A stretch of 64,000 nucleotides of DNA from Amaranthus tricolor. Taxonomy: Eukaryota; Streptophyta; Magnoliopsida; Caryophyllales; Amaranthaceae. The notes below the pieces were generated by a model that did no database searches, was not told the origin of the DNA, and saw only the letters and a list, made by a program, of their open reading frames with translations. Location: contig NC_080053.1 of the NCBI RefSeq assembly GCF_026212465.1, positions 15,633,039-15,697,038 of the forward strand. The letters run 5' to 3'. This document shows, in pieces, positions 49,301 through 62,090 of the stretch. How positions within the stretch are numbered: the first letter of the stretch is position 1; the number at the start of each line of letters is the position of its first letter. A program made the translations under genes and the position numbers.

Positions 49301-50250
49301 AAGCTTTTTTCAGCAAATCTAGGACTATTTTAAGTTATTTATTGATGAACATTTAAAATCTAATTTTAGTATTTCAACATTGTAATATTTATAAATCAAT
49401 AAGAAATTCTATGAAATTAACATCAATTCTAAACCAATAAGCATATTACAAAAATCCTAATTGTTTAAAATATGTTTAAGTGCATCAATACAATAACTTA
49501 AATGTGTCATCAACGTTTCACTTTTGAGTTATCTTGCTATCTATCGCTGATTCTGTATATCATGTTAGTAATCCATACATATATCAAGTTTTAACCCCAA
49601 AAATTTACATATATTATTTATTCGTTCACTTTTGAGTTTCGATTATCAAACTTTGAAATACAATTGATTATTAGTGTATAGAGTAATATATATTCTAATA
49701 ACTGGCCTAAAAAGGAAATGACACTGAATTAGAGGGAGTATTAGTTTAGAGTTCTCAATTACACTAATAGGCCTATGTATTTAATAGTCTATAAGATAGT
49801 TTAGATAGTCTTATTCATTCTAACAGATCGAGTTTCAATTATCGAGCTTTAATATAAAATCGATTATCAAAAATAGCAATGTGATGCATTGTTATATCAT
49901 ATAATAGTCATATATTGTTATAAAACTTTTTGAAATAAATTAATCTGCTACATCTGATAAAACAATTGATAATTATTTATTCATAAGTAAATGAGCATAA
50001 ATGAATTTAAAAATCGACTATTAACTTAATCCGATATTGACATGATCAATAGTTGTTTGTAACCCTTAACTACTCAAACAATAAAGCTTTTTATCGCCTT
50101 TTTATTGTTTAAGTTGTGTTTTTCGCGTTTTTTATTTTATCGTGTAATAAGTTTAACGCGTAGCAAGTTTATCGCTTGACGCATTTTATCGCCTTACGTT
50201 TATTTGAACAATGTAATTAAATTATTAAATAAAAAAATAAATTAAAAAGG
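49301..50250. other. AT-rich spacer, no gene seen
   Basis: No coding signal or paired repeat. A few TTATCGC words repeat at 50090-50200. Confidence 0.5.
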
Positions 50251-50251
50251 G

Positions 50252-50775
50252 ATGTTTGAGAGGGTTGGCTGGTTCTGTAAGGGTTTTGGAGTCCTTAAGA
50301 TTCAAAATGAACAAGTTGATGTCCAAATGAAATTAGGAAGCTCGAGTAAGCAATACTTAAAAGAGATATGTTCTGATAAAGCCTTATCTTCAAACTCAAC
50401 AGAGCAAACCTTCCAAATTGGATTAAACAAATTATAACCTACAAGCTAGAAGGCATCATGCTTGACATACTTAGATCAAGAGATTAGAGAATTTTAACGA
50501 TAGATAATGACACCCACTTCGACTAGAGTAACCTAATGGAGTACTTGAGAGTCTTCAAAGAAGGGATTGTATACGCTTCTGTATCAAACTACGATGCAAT
50601 GGTTAGACAGAGGCTGTCAACAAGCAGATCCTGCATTGACTACAAAAGAAGCTTGATAATACAAAAGCTAAATAGGTTGAAAAGGTTTATAATACTTTAT
50701 GGTCACTCAGAAACAAGGAAATGGAAAGGGGTTTTGGAGAAGATGATGAATAATGAGGACGGATATGGAACATAA
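50252..50775 (+). other. Two short open frames of unknown nature
   Basis: Frames of 61 and 79 codons (50252-50437, 50536-50775) with ordinary amino acid use, e.g. VDVQMKLGSSSKQYLKEICS and KRFIILYGHSETRKWKGVLE. They are separated by stops and match no family I know. They may be parts of one decayed exon. Weak evidence. Confidence 0.2.
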
Positions 50776-51377
50776 TTTTTACGGCAACCAAAATCTAAAA
50801 ATAAAATAAATAAATAAAAATGATAAAAAAAAATTAATTAAAGGATTATTATATTGACTTTCACCCTTAGGCCCAATACTACTTCCCCAATTCAATACTA
50901 CTTCCCCGATTCAATCTATATTTAGTTCAAAATAATCACTATTCTTTTACATTTGTATTTAATTCTGATTCCAAAATAAAATGATATTTTTTTTTAAAAT
51001 GTTACACCAACACCTCTTTTTTTCTTGAATCTTACGATGTCAACCTCGAAATTCCGAAGAATGACTTGTTAGGTTTTAACCAAATCAGACTATTTTTCAC
51101 TAGAGGCATCAACCTTAGTTCCCTAGTAAGACAAAGAATGATAGATGGTCATGTCTTCAATTTTTCTCTTGTGGGTTGGGGCCTTGGTTTAGGAAAGCTC
51201 CTTGCCATTAATCAGACTATTTTTCTTTATCAAATGTAATTTGGACAAAGGATAGAGCAGTTGGAATACCATTTTTAGATGAAAAAACTATTATCAAAAA
51301 GAACCAAATACAAACCAAATAGGAAGGTAGGATCCTCTTCTATACCCGAATGGTAATAATAATAATAATAATTTAAA

Positions 51378-51738
51378 GAATAATTTGCAAAGAAACACCT
51401 TGTAAAACTATTTTTAAAAAAAAACACCTTTTAAAATTGTTTTTGTAAAAAAACACCTTTTAAGAAACTTTTTATTAAAAAAAACACCTTAAATCAGTTT
51501 CCGGTGACTTTTGTCAACTTTCAGGCGTTGACTATGCCATTTGTTAACTTTCAGGCGTTGACTTTTGAGCTCAAATGGCATAGTCAACGCCTGAAAGTTG
51601 ACAAAAGTCATCGAAAACTGATTTAAGGTGTTTTTTTTAATAAAAAGTCTTAAAAAATGTTTTTTTACAAAAAAAATTTTAAAAGGTGTTTTTTTTACAA
51701 AAAACTGGTTTTATTAGGTGTTTCTTTGCAAATTGTCC
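51378..51738. mobile_element. Foldback MULE-type MITE with perfect 9-bp target duplication
   Basis: Nearly the whole 361 bp folds on itself. Left arm has TTTGCAAAGAAACACCTT, right arm its complement AGGTGTTTCTTTGCAAA; the centre holds GGCATAGTCAACGCCTGAAAG and its complement. TAATTTAAA flanks both sides (51369-51377, 51739-51747). AAACACCTT recurs four times in the left arm. A transcript would form a long hairpin, as in small-RNA producing MITEs. Confidence 0.8.
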
Positions 51739-51747
51739 TAATTTAAA

Positions 51748-52590
51748 ATTGATAATAAATTCAGATTTATCCTCAATCAAAGCAAATATCGTTTTCAAGA
51801 TAATGTCTTGTGTTTAATTCTCACTTAACACTCACCTTATCTCAACCTACCATGTAATTTAACTAAAAATAATTTAAAACAATAAATGAGAAAAAAACAA
51901 ATTACATCACCTTTAAGGAGAGAAATACGAACCATGCATCTAGGATGAGAGTCCTCCCAAGCCCTTGGGGAAAGATACACTACCACAAAATCAAATGGCA
52001 AAATAACCAACCTAATTTATGAGTGAAAAGAATAGTGATTTAGTTGCCACTGGATAAAGGTGCAAAATTAACATTAATAGCCCGTTTGATAGGTGATATT
52101 AAACGAGTAATGGAAATAAAAACTAGCGTAATTTTAATTGAAAAATCTTTTGACTATCTTGATGATCATACTTGTTCAACTTTTATCATCTTATTTTCTT
52201 CATAAAATTCATTACAACACTTTACCATTTAAAAAGATAGTACTAGATGGTAATGAAAATTTGTATACGAGAAATTTTTGAGATCAAAATTTCATTACAT
52301 AGAACTTGTAATAAAATTTCACACTATAAATCATTCTCATTACCATCATTTAATACCATTAATAAATCGCACAATAACTTAATTCTATAGTATACCTAAT
52401 TCAGTCTATAAATAGAATAGCATAAGGATTAACATGAAAGCTCAAATGTGAAGGATAGATGTTACTAACAAAACACTAACAAAATTCATATGTAGAGCAT
52501 CTCGGTGCAATAAACATCGTCAAAGTGCTAATATTCAAAACAACCTTTAAAAGGAACCTCAAGCTACCTATTACACTCAACAAAAATGAC
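51748..52590. other. Spacer behind RPL31
   Basis: AT-rich; its right end should contain the RPL31 3' UTR. No other gene recognised. Confidence 0.5.
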
Positions 52591-52595
52591 ATTGC

Positions 52596-54816
52596 TTAAT
52601 CTTCATCTTCAATGACCTTGGTACCAAGCCCCTTCAAACCTTCTGGTGGAATTTCAGTAACAGTGACCAAAGAGTAGAGCTCTTCCTTGGCGTCCTCATC
52701 GTCATTTCTCTTGCGAGCAATGCGGACACGGATCCTCCTTGGAACGCTCCTGATACCCCTACTCCAGATTTGTTTGTTAAGTTTGACGTCTATTCTGACG
52801 TCCTTGGTTCCCATTGCCTTCTCGGCGAATGCCTTGATTTCTTTGATGGCTTTGGGTGCCTTCTTCTTAAATGTGCTGCATTCAAACCAGATTCAAACAA
52901 ATGTCAACTTTATTTCTTCAAACATAATTTATGGTTAAAAATAGATCTACCATCTCTGCAGTCAAAAGCTCCCTTTTGCCATTTTAAAATTAAAAACAGA
53001 AATGCAACAATGTCTTCCAAGCACCACTAAGAACACAAAACACGGGCAAGCAAAATGGTTTTCGTATGCAACGAGAAAAGGAACTCGCAAACATAAATTG
53101 AGAATGTCAAAGAAATAGCATCACGTGATTTCTTAAAACACTATCTATGGTTAAAAACAGACCTAGCATCCCTACACGTTTCATCCTTTTTCAATTAACA
53201 AGATAACAGAAATACAACAGTGTCACCCAAGCACCACTAGTATCACAAATACTGGCAAGAACACCAATATCCATGCATGCTGGGATCAACCAAACACTCA
53301 TGAAAAGAACCCATCTACCAATCATAGTTTTTTCCCTCAACATTTGTACTAAAGTTGAATCAATCAACACAACATCCCATTACTCATGACTCCAATCTAG
53401 ATGGGGTTTAAGGGTCAAATGTATGTAACCTTCTTGTTTAAAAAAGAACCCTTGATTAAAAAGGGGCATCAACAATTCCAAAATAACAATAAATGATTTT
53501 AGAGGTCATCATACTGTAGTTCTTTTAAATTCAAAAATCAAATTGCTAATCAATATAATTACAATCTATGCACATCAATAAGAGATAGCAAACATTGACC
53601 AGCGGTGAAGCATCAACCCAAACAAACCACGGATAAAATTATAAACAAAAACAATATATGGGGTACTGCGTCGGTTGGTGCAGCACCATGTTTTTTACTA
53701 CAGTTGTAAAAACTTCGGCTTTTTCTGGCATTTTACAAAATTTTACTTTGCAAAAAAAACAATATATGGGGTACACATTGCATTTCAAACCACATTTCTG
53801 GGAAAACACAGCCTATTTCAGCAACATATTAAGAAAACATTCAACTAATTGCTCACGGTTCTACAAAATGCAGACTACAATCCAGGATATGCTGTAACAA
53901 AGAACTCTCCACAAAACCAAATATACCATAAGCAAAATCAAAACATAATGAAGCTAAGGCATAACCGATAATCATCACATAATCAGTAAAAAACAACATA
54001 CACCACATTCTAGACATCATGAGTCGATCACCAATTTATACAAAATTATTTCTACACAGCAAAAGTCAATGTAAATACTAACAGCAAGAAATCACAACGC
54101 AAAAGGAAATGTAATAACTAACAATACTCTTACAGTAAAATTTGAACAAGAAAAACTTTTATTTTATTATCTGAGGTTTTTACTGATGATGTCATATCTA
54201 TTAAAAATTCGGCATTGTCATTAGTTTGAGCTGGGATAGACGTTGGGTTCTGGAATTGAATCTCATGGAAACTTGAATATGAATTTGGAAAAATATCTGC
54301 TGTTTCTATTTCAGACTGTTGGCTAATTATCATCTTGGTTTACCTCAGATGGTGGAAATTACAGACAATAATATTCCAGTTTACAGCAGGATATAGCTAT
54401 TATCAAATTTAAGTTGGAATTCAATTATCTTAGACGTGGTATTGATAGCGCTACTCAGAAATTATTTTCACATCAAGAACAACAAATCAGAGTGGAAACC
54501 CACCATTTCAAGGTCCAAACAAGAGCTAAAAATTACCAATTCACCCACCATTATTTCATGATTCAAAACCCTAATCAAACCACATCAGATTGAAAAAAAA
54601 AAAAACACTGTTTCAACATGTCCAAAATAAAATCTAAAACGCCCCCGATTCGACGACCATCATTTCACGATCCAAAACCCTATTAAAATTAAATTCAATA
54701 ACAATAAATCAAACCAGAGGAAATTAAAAATACCATCCATGAAGACGCTTGTGGAGATTGATAGTGTACTCTCGTGTAACAACCTCTTCCTTTCTTCCCT
54801 TAGTCTTGTCAACCAT
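52596..54816 (-). CDS. RPL31: 60S ribosomal protein L31 (eL31)
   Basis: Cytosolic large-subunit protein near the peptide exit tunnel. Two coding exons on -: 54816-54734 (83 nt, [20 protein letters not shown] start) and 52875-52596 (280 nt), joined in codon 28 (GGA-TG|C) by GTATTT...TTGAATGCAG; sum 363 nt, 120 aa, the usual plant length. The second exon has [33 protein letters not shown] and the acidic end [11 protein letters not shown], all highly conserved in L31. No break seen. The 1858-bp intron is long and holds a small insertion. A noncoding first exon is likely, since TGCAGGAAAGG occurs about 40 bases ahead of the ATG. Confidence 0.96.
53667..53754 (+). mobile_element. SINE-like 88-bp insertion with 20-bp target duplication
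   Basis: AAAAACAATATATGGGGTAC stands at 53647-53666 and again at 53755-53774. Between them lie 88 bases starting TGCGTCGGTTGGTGCAGCAC and ending in CTTTGCAAA before a longer A-run. A long target duplication and an A-tail are marks of target-primed reverse transcription. The insert folds (GTGCAGCAC; TTGTAAAA with TTTTACAA). It is too short for a full SINE; source RNA not recognised. Confidence 0.5.
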
Positions 54817-55018
54817 TTTCGCTGCCCCGAAAAACTTACCTTTCCTGCATGATTTATACAAATTTCAATTGTTAAGAGTTCAGATTCACCATAAAATAAA
54901 ATTTGCAGATGAAAGAAAACGAACAAGAAGAGATGATTGTACAGAGAGAATGAGACCTTGGGATTGCGACGGGAATGGAGAGGTGCAGACTGGTATAAAT
55001 TTGAAGGAGGCTATTCAA

Positions 55019-55056
55019 AAACCCTAATATTTCACTTTATATATTGAATTTGGGCC
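55019..55056 (-). promoter_or_regulatory. RPL31 promoter: telo-box, TATA box and site II motif
   Basis: AAACCCTAA (telo-box) at 55019-55027, a TATA-like TATATAAAG on - near 55045-55037, and TGGGCC (site II type) at 55051-55056, all about 200-240 bases ahead of the RPL31 ATG. The telo-box and site II pair is typical of plant ribosomal protein genes and couples them to cell growth. Confidence 0.7.
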
Positions 55057-55611
55057 ATCTGATTAAGGTTTAAATAGAGTAATTGGTTCTGGCCTCATAG
55101 AATCATGACCCATATTTTCATTTTAACAATGTAACTATTTATTTAGAGGGTGTTTGGTAAATGAACTGGTTGGGGTATTTTCAGCTGATTGGTAGGATTA
55201 GAGGTGTTCATTCGGTTGATCGGGTCGGTTTCGGACGGGTGTTATTCGGTTCGGTTGCATTTCGGATCGGTTATTTTTCGGCTGTGTGTTACAACGGGTC
55301 ACACTCGGGTCGAGTCGATTAGTCACAGTTCGGTTAGAGATCGGTTATTCAAGCTATCGGGTTAGCATCAGTTCGGTGTCGGTTGAAGTTCGTGTCGAGT
55401 GTCAATCGGTCTCGGGTTGTCATCGATTACTAATTGGTTCGGTTTTTTCGGGTACAGATCGGATTCGAGCTTTATTTTTCGAGTAGTTATCGGTTACGGA
55501 TAACTATTGATCGGGTCAATATCGAAATAAGTTAATAGTCAGGTTTTTAATTGATGTATGCTCATTTACTTACAAAAAATAATTACAATTTGTTTTATAA
55601 GATATAGTAGA

Positions 55612-56313
55612 TAGGGGTGTCAAACAGGTCGGGTTGGGTCATTTTTAGGTTCGAATCATATATAAATGGGTCAATAAACCCTTAACCTGAACCTGACCCA
55701 TTTAATTAATGGGTCAAAAATTGAAACCCCGACCTGATCTGTAGCAGATCGGATCAACCTGCTAATGACCCATTTAATCTACTTTTTTTTTAGGTCATTA
55801 AATTCATATATTTCAGGTCAATTTAACCTTAATTAAAGGCTTCCTCCAAAAATAAACGTATGCCACTTAATGCAGCGAGCACACGGTATTCTTTAGTAAA
55901 AGGCGAAAGAATAGTTCGCTTTGTGCTCACGGCGTGGCTGCGTAAGTTGGTATGAGATCTGTGGAAGTGATTTAAACGATTTTTCTTTTATTAATATCTT
56001 TCATAGCCGATGTGGGACAACTTCTTTTGTTATTAAAAGTCATCTTCAGCTGACAAATCCCTTAGCCGATGTGGGACAACTTCCTTTCTTATTGAAAGTC
56101 ATCTTCAGCTGACAAATCCCTCAATACATGGTAATTGGTTAAACAGGTTTTTTTTGGGTTTAAATATTCAACCTGAACCTAACCCATTTAATAAACAGAT
56201 CAGGTCGGGTTGACCCATTTAATTAATTGGGTCAAAAATCTAAACCCAAACCCGCTAATTTCGAGTCGGTTTCAGATTAGGTTAGCAGGTCGAGTCAGCT
56301 TTTGCCAACCCTA
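55612..56313. mobile_element. Nested hAT-like MITE
   Basis: Ends TAGGGGTGTCAAA and TTTGCCAACCCTA are inverted with two mismatches; flanks ATAGTAGA and ATAGGCAG are only a partial match. Rich in GGGTCA/TGACCC words. It contains a separate block at about 55850-56130 with a 59-bp duplication. Confidence 0.55.
56005..56121. repeat. 59-bp tandem duplication
   Basis: AGCCGATGTGGGACAACTTC starts copies at 56005 and 56064, both ending in AGCTGACAAATCCCT; two or three mismatches. The block is unlike the surrounding MITE and probably came from an LTR. Confidence 0.85.
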
Positions 56314-56337
56314 ATAGGCAGATCAATTTATTTCAAT

Positions 56338-56553
<216 letters not shown>

Positions 56554-57733
56554 TGTATGCAATCTCTTCTGTATAGAACTTGTGTTCTTCCTTTTTCCGT
56601 ATTATTAGAAAACTGAAATTGGACTTAATTTGCTAAAATTAGGTGAAAATTTGATTCGGATTTATAACAGTTCGATTTACAATCGGTTCGGGTTTGTATC
56701 AGTTCGGGTTAAAAACAGTTCGATTAATAATTGATCGGGTTTGTATCAGTTCGGGTTGAAAACAGTTCGATCTTAATCGGTTTGAGTCAGGTTACATTCG
56801 GTTACGTGCATAATTCGGGTCGGATTTGACTAGGGTCGATCACTGTTCAGTTTGGGTAACATCGGTTAAGGTTTATATGTCGGTTATAAAATTCGGTTGC
56901 AGTTCGAGTTCGATTTTGCCCTTTTCGGTTATCAAACGGTTCGAGTAAAGTATCGGTTCGGGTAAACCTAAAAAACTTACATTTTTTCAGGTCGGATAAT
57001 TTTCGATTCCGGGTCGGATTTTCGGGTCGGGTTTGTTTTGAACAGCTCTAGGTAGGATTAGTTGGTTCAGTCAAATAAGTTAAAAATAGTATTTGGTATA
57101 AGAGCTTGTTAGGAGAGCTAATTGTTACAAATCAGCTAAAATGTAACATGCTGAAAAATTGAACGTGTTAAATTAAATGATTGCAAAACTTTTGTGAATT
57201 GACCAAATTATCCCTTCATTTTTCATCTTTTTACCACCCTCTTATAACCTAATCTCATATTCCTGTTTTGTTCACTTCCCATATCTCCGTCCTCATCTTC
57301 TCTGCTCTCTGGTGTGCGGCGCTAACATACAGGTTAGTATTTTATTATTTATTTTTCTTTTTGATGAATAATAATCATCTTTTTAGCTATTTCTTTAAAA
57401 ATTATTTTTAGTTTTTTTTTTGTTATAGCATAATAGTGATATTTAAAATTAGGTTAGCATTTTTTCAATTTATTCTTTGTTGGAGTATATCTGATGTTAT
57501 ACTGTTATACTGATCATATTTAAGAAAGTCGTTGTATTTTACCATCAATAGTTTTATAAGGAGTCCAAATGTATTTATGATTGAATGAATAATAATGTCA
57601 TTTGTTTTTTCTTTTAAGATAAAATAGCTAGTTACTTGATTTGTTCTTCCATCCTAATATGTGTTTATGGTTTATCATATTTAAAAGAAATGCTTCTAAG
57701 TATTTTTATTTAATTATGGTTTATCATAATTAG

Positions 57734-58881
57734 ATGGCAACAAAGCCAAGAATGGTAAAGGAAAATGAAGAAGGTGGAAGTGAGGGGAAAGATGTGAATC
57801 GAGTTAATAGGTCGAAAGAAAATGAGCACATTTTTTTTGATTTGTGTATCCAATGTATTGAAAAAAGTAAGGGAAAAACCGGTGCAACAATCTCACAAAG
57901 AATCCCATGGAAAATAATTGAAGAGAAATTTCAAAAAAAAGACCAACTTAGCATATAACAAGAGTAAGCTTAAGAACAAGTGGGAATGGATGAAAATTCG
58001 TTAGAGCCTTGGAAAGCTTTGAAAGGAAAATAAATGGGATTAGGTTGGGATCATGAAAAGAAAATTATAAGTGCTAGTAAGGAGCGTTGGGTAAAAAAAA
58101 AGTGAGGTTAGCTTACTTATCAACTCTACTATTACAACTTTAAAATCATAAATTACAATGTTAAGTAAAATGAACTTCTAAGAATTAATTTTTTTTTTAT
58201 CTTTCTTTCTAGGAAAATATCCACTTTAAAGCTTTCCAAGAAGAAGGGATTGAACCTGAGCTGGAGTCAAAGATGGAGCAATTATTCGGTGTTTCGATTG
58301 CACAAGAAGTCCTAAAGTTTACTCCCGCTCAGTGTGAAAATGATAGAGTTTATATCTCTTCTCCTCCAAATTTAAATGTTAGTAATACATCTCATGAATA
58401 TGATGATGTATGGAGTGGAAGTAATGCTTTTGACAATAGTCAAACCAATAAGGAATGGCAAGAAGTTTGGAATGATTAAAACTCGACTCCTTCCCTCGTA
58501 CCTTCTCCTCAAAGAATTGAACAAGAAGTTGGAAAGAGAGGAAGCAAGTGAGTTTACGAGACTAAAGCTTGTGTAAGCAATAAGAGTTCTAAGTTGGAAT
58601 CCTCTAGAAGAGTTGGAGGATCAACAATGTTGATGGAGAAGAACATCAAAGATGTGGAATTAATTGATCTTGAGGCGCGTACATTGTCTAATTCTTCTAT
58701 TACACTTGCAAATTCTCTAGCAAAATTATTATCCTTACTTGGTTTGACTCCATGTACTCCTGAATTTGATTTTGCTTGCACCATGATTGAGGATCCTCAA
58801 AAGAGAACAATTCTTGATGGTCTTCCAAGTGATGAGGCTAGACTTCATTGGGTTAATTACTTGTATGAGAAGGGAAAATGA
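57734..58881 (+). pseudogene. Harbinger Myb/SANT-like ORF, broken
   Basis: DNA-binding partner protein of PIF/Harbinger transposase. MATKPRMVKENEE starts at 57734; the Myb-like part (HIFFDLCIQCIEKSKGK, ISQRIPWKIIEEKFQKK) loses frame in an A-run at about 57935 and goes on as LAYNKSKLKNKWEWMKI with stops. A later exon after TCTTTCTAG (58212) gives NIHFKAFQEEGIEPELESKM. The C-terminal block from 58594 has EDPQKRTILDGLP and EARLHWVNYLYEKGK, as in the end of related Myb-like proteins, then TGA at 58879-58881. Confidence 0.6.
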
Positions 58882-59077
58882 GTGTGATGGTATTTTAACA
58901 TTATAATTGACCGTACTTTGTATCAAGCTAGTTTAAGCTAATGTATCTTTTGCTGACCTTTTGTTATTTGAATTATAATTAGCTAGCTAATGCTAATATA
59001 TCTTTTGTGATGAACTTTATTTTGTAATGTGAAAGTGGCTTATATCTTTCTATTTCTTATAATGAACATTTATAGGC

Positions 59078-59662
59078 ATGGATTTGCATGTTATACGGAT
59101 TAGAATCCATAGGAGGTGTAAGAATAATGAATTTTGGGATTCAATAACTTGTGTTATTGGTTATATGTCTATTTATTATGTCAAGTACATACACAAGGAG
59201 CAATGCATGATTTCTTTTCGAACCGGAAAAAGATGGATACAAGAGTTGTTGAACAGCCATGAAAAGCGTTGTTTTAATATGTTGAGAATGAAACAAAGTA
59301 CTTTCCGTCAATTATGTGCGGATCTAGAAAGCAAGTACGTCTTGCTTCCTTCAAGAAACATATCAAAACGGAATGTCGAAGAACGATTTCAACATTCTGG
59401 TGAAACTGTTAGTAGAGTTTTAAAAGAGGTTTTAAACGCCATGGATGGCTTGTCAAGAGACATAATTAAACCAAGAGATCCTGAATTTAATGAAGTGCCT
59501 ACACAAATTAGGAATGATGCCAAATACATGCCTCATTTTAAGGTAACTTCTTATTGATTCTTAAATTTTGTTCGAAAATTTAATCAAAAATGATAATAGA
59601 AATATATCTTTATAACATTACTGAATTTTAGGATTGCATTGGAATGATGTCAAGTAGCGACG
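59078..59662 (+). pseudogene. Harbinger transposase, N-terminal half only
   Basis: CFNMLRMKQSTFRQLCADLE, RNVEERFQHSGETVSRVLKEV and VPTQIRNDAKYMPHFK followed, after a likely intron (59543-59631), by DCIG match the start of DDE_Tnp_4 (HARBI1-like) transposases. In the family DCIGAIDGTH comes next and brings the first catalytic Asp; here the frame reads DCIGMMSSSDAS, so the catalytic core is replaced by foreign sequence. The open frame goes on to about 59800 with no known motif. Confidence 0.7.
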
Positions 59663-60860
59663 CAAGTGAACATCTGTTTTATATGCATACATTATTTGTG
59701 GAACCAATAAAGACGATGCACCTGCCAGTGCAAGCTCTGAACGTACAGAATGAAGGATTCTGTATCCCTGGTTGTAGGAAGATTATTGGAAACTTGTGAC
59801 TTTTCTAGTGTTCTAAGGGGTGGTGTTAGGATCTAATGTTTTCTCGTTGCTGGTATCAATCGTGATGATGGATTGTTTAAGGCTTCATTTGATCAAATGC
59901 ACATGACCAAAGTGCAAGTTTAAGACTCATGAGTGAAGTTCTTGAACTTTCTAAAAACACAAAAAGAAAATAAAAAATGCCAAAGTCTTAATCTCAACAA
60001 ATATGGTCAACTACATAAATTAAAAAAATTAATGGGAGAGCTTGTCGATGACAATGACCATACTTTATTCAAACTAATCAATCAACAACTTAAAATATCA
60101 ATTTAAATGATCATTTACGTTTATTCTCCTCTTCTTCCAGTAATTTTTATCTACTATCATATGCTACTGAAAATTCTAACTTTATATGTCAAAAGATTGC
60201 CCTTCCTTGCAAAATGGTGCCACAAAAGGTCATTACAATCACTCATTAACATCAATGAAGTACTTACGTTTGTGATTTCTTATTTTAAAAGATCTGAGCA
60301 ATAGCCCTCGCTGGATTCCTTAACATTGCTTTTGCTACAATGTCATTCTAAGAATGACTGTAAATCCAAATCTAAAAAAAATAAGAATTACGATTGAATG
60401 AAGATCACACGGTGCTTAGAGATAAGATGAGCAAGTATAAAGCTTAAAATTTTCACTTTGAATTCATACACAGACTGAACAAGAAAAGTACATGCATGAA
60501 GCAACAATTTTCCTTCAAGGTATCTGCATATACACAAGCACTAAAAGAAAATCTGAACGCATTCAATAAACAAAATTGAAGAAAAATTTTTAGATTAAAT
60601 ATTACATGTGGAATTTCAGTCTAGAAAGTCAACAAAAGCGTACGATCTATAAAACATACATTTATCCAGCCCACTTTTTTGATAACATCTCCAGATATAA
60701 GTTTTGGAAGAATATATGAATCATATAAGCCAATAATAACCCATATTCTTCCTAGACTGTTAACTGTAAAATCTCAATAAAGTCATATAAGCCTACCAGA
60801 TCAATATGTTATAAAAAAATTAAACTTAAACACAAAGACTTGCTTTTTAACCCGTTTTAA
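59663..60860. other. Spacer, no gene recognised
   Basis: The frame fused to the transposase ends near 59800 (PVQALNVQNEGFCIPG, unknown). A 65-codon frame at 60107-60304 has no recognisable content. Confidence 0.4.
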
Positions 60861-61570
60861 CATATTTGGTGTTTTGACCTATTGAAGTTGGTATTTTTAA
60901 CCTATTCGAGTTGGTGTTTCAATCTATTAAAGTTGGTATTTTAACATATTAAAGTTGATATTTAAACCTGTTGTAGTTGGTGTTTTAATGTGTTTAAATT
61001 GGTGTTTTATGCTCCTTAAGTTGGTATTTTAACTTATTTAAGTTGGTATTTTAAAATAATAAAGTTGGTTTTTCAATTTATTTAAGTTGCAATTTTAACC
61101 TATTTTAGTTGGTGGTTTATATTAAAGTTGATATTTTAACTTATTTGGAGTGGTTCTTTATCTTGTTAGGCTGTTAACATATTGAAGTTGGTATTTTAAC
61201 CCAATAAAATTGGTATTTTAACATGTTTGAGTTAGTGTATTATGCTGCTTAAGTTAATATTTTAACTTACTTAACTTAGTGTTGTAACCTATTGAAGTTG
61301 ATATTTTAACCTATTAAATTGGTGTTTTAAATTGATGAAGTTGTTATTTTACCTTTTGAAGTTGATAATTTTAAAATACCAACTTCAGTAGGTTAAAATA
61401 TCAACTCTTCTAGGTTAAAATACCAACTTTAATAGATTAAAATACCAACTTCAATAGGTTAACATCTTAATAGGTTAAAACAACTTAAAAATATTAAAAC
61501 ACCAACTTTAAACACAAATTTTAATAGCTTAATATACTAACTTTAATAGGTTAAAATGCTTAATTCAATA
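60860..61570. repeat. Degenerate minisatellite with inverted second half
   Basis: From 60860 to about 61360 the unit AAGTTGGTATTTTAACCTAT recurs with a period of 25-32 bases and many point changes. From about 61370 to 61570 the complement AATAGGTTAAAATACCAACTT recurs instead. The turn lies around 61362-61380 (GATAATTTTAAAATACCAAC). The whole can fold into a long hairpin. Confidence 0.85.
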
Positions 61571-61689
61571 GTTTAGTGGGCTGGGCTAGAGAGTAGTCTC
61601 TATAAGAAAAGGTCTTTCAAGTGACTAACTGTAATCGTAAGGCTATAAAAAATAGACCTGACCAGTAATACCGTCCGAAATCAACTTGT

Positions 61690-62090
61690 ATTTAACCCAT
61701 TGGTTGATCTGAGGTGCAGTGACCTGTAATCGACCAAAACTCGACCTAATATAAACCAATAACCCGACATTTACCCAATTATTTTGGACCCAATATCGAC
61801 CGGCATCCGACTCGAGAACAACTTACACTCGAGATTAACCCCACAATGTGGTTAACTGAACTCGATTTGCACCTGACCTATTACAACTTTAACCCTTATT
61901 TAACTCGATAGGTACTTGACATAATCCTACCCAAAAGTACCCATAATATATTCACACACAAGATTAACCCGACAATGTGGTTAACCGAGCTTGATTTTCA
62001 CCGGACATGTTACAACTCGAACCCCCCTTTAACATGATGGATACTCAACATACTTCCACCTGAAACGACCCATAATCCACTCTTGAGATT
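61690..62090. repeat. Imperfect duplication of about 130 bp
   Basis: AGATTAACCCCACAATGTGG near 61832 and AGATTAACCCGACAATGTGG near 61961 sit in two similar blocks, each with GGTTAAC(T/C)GA, TTACAACT and AACCC. Rich in ACCCGACC-like words, related in style to the CGGGT repeats. Confidence 0.6.

Noticed and set aside
52687..53030. Frames on + across RPL31
   Set aside because: Shadows of the conserved L31 exon on the other strand.
54130..54333. 67-codon frame on - inside the RPL31 intron
   Set aside because: No recognisable family and no splice sites linking it to the L31 exons.
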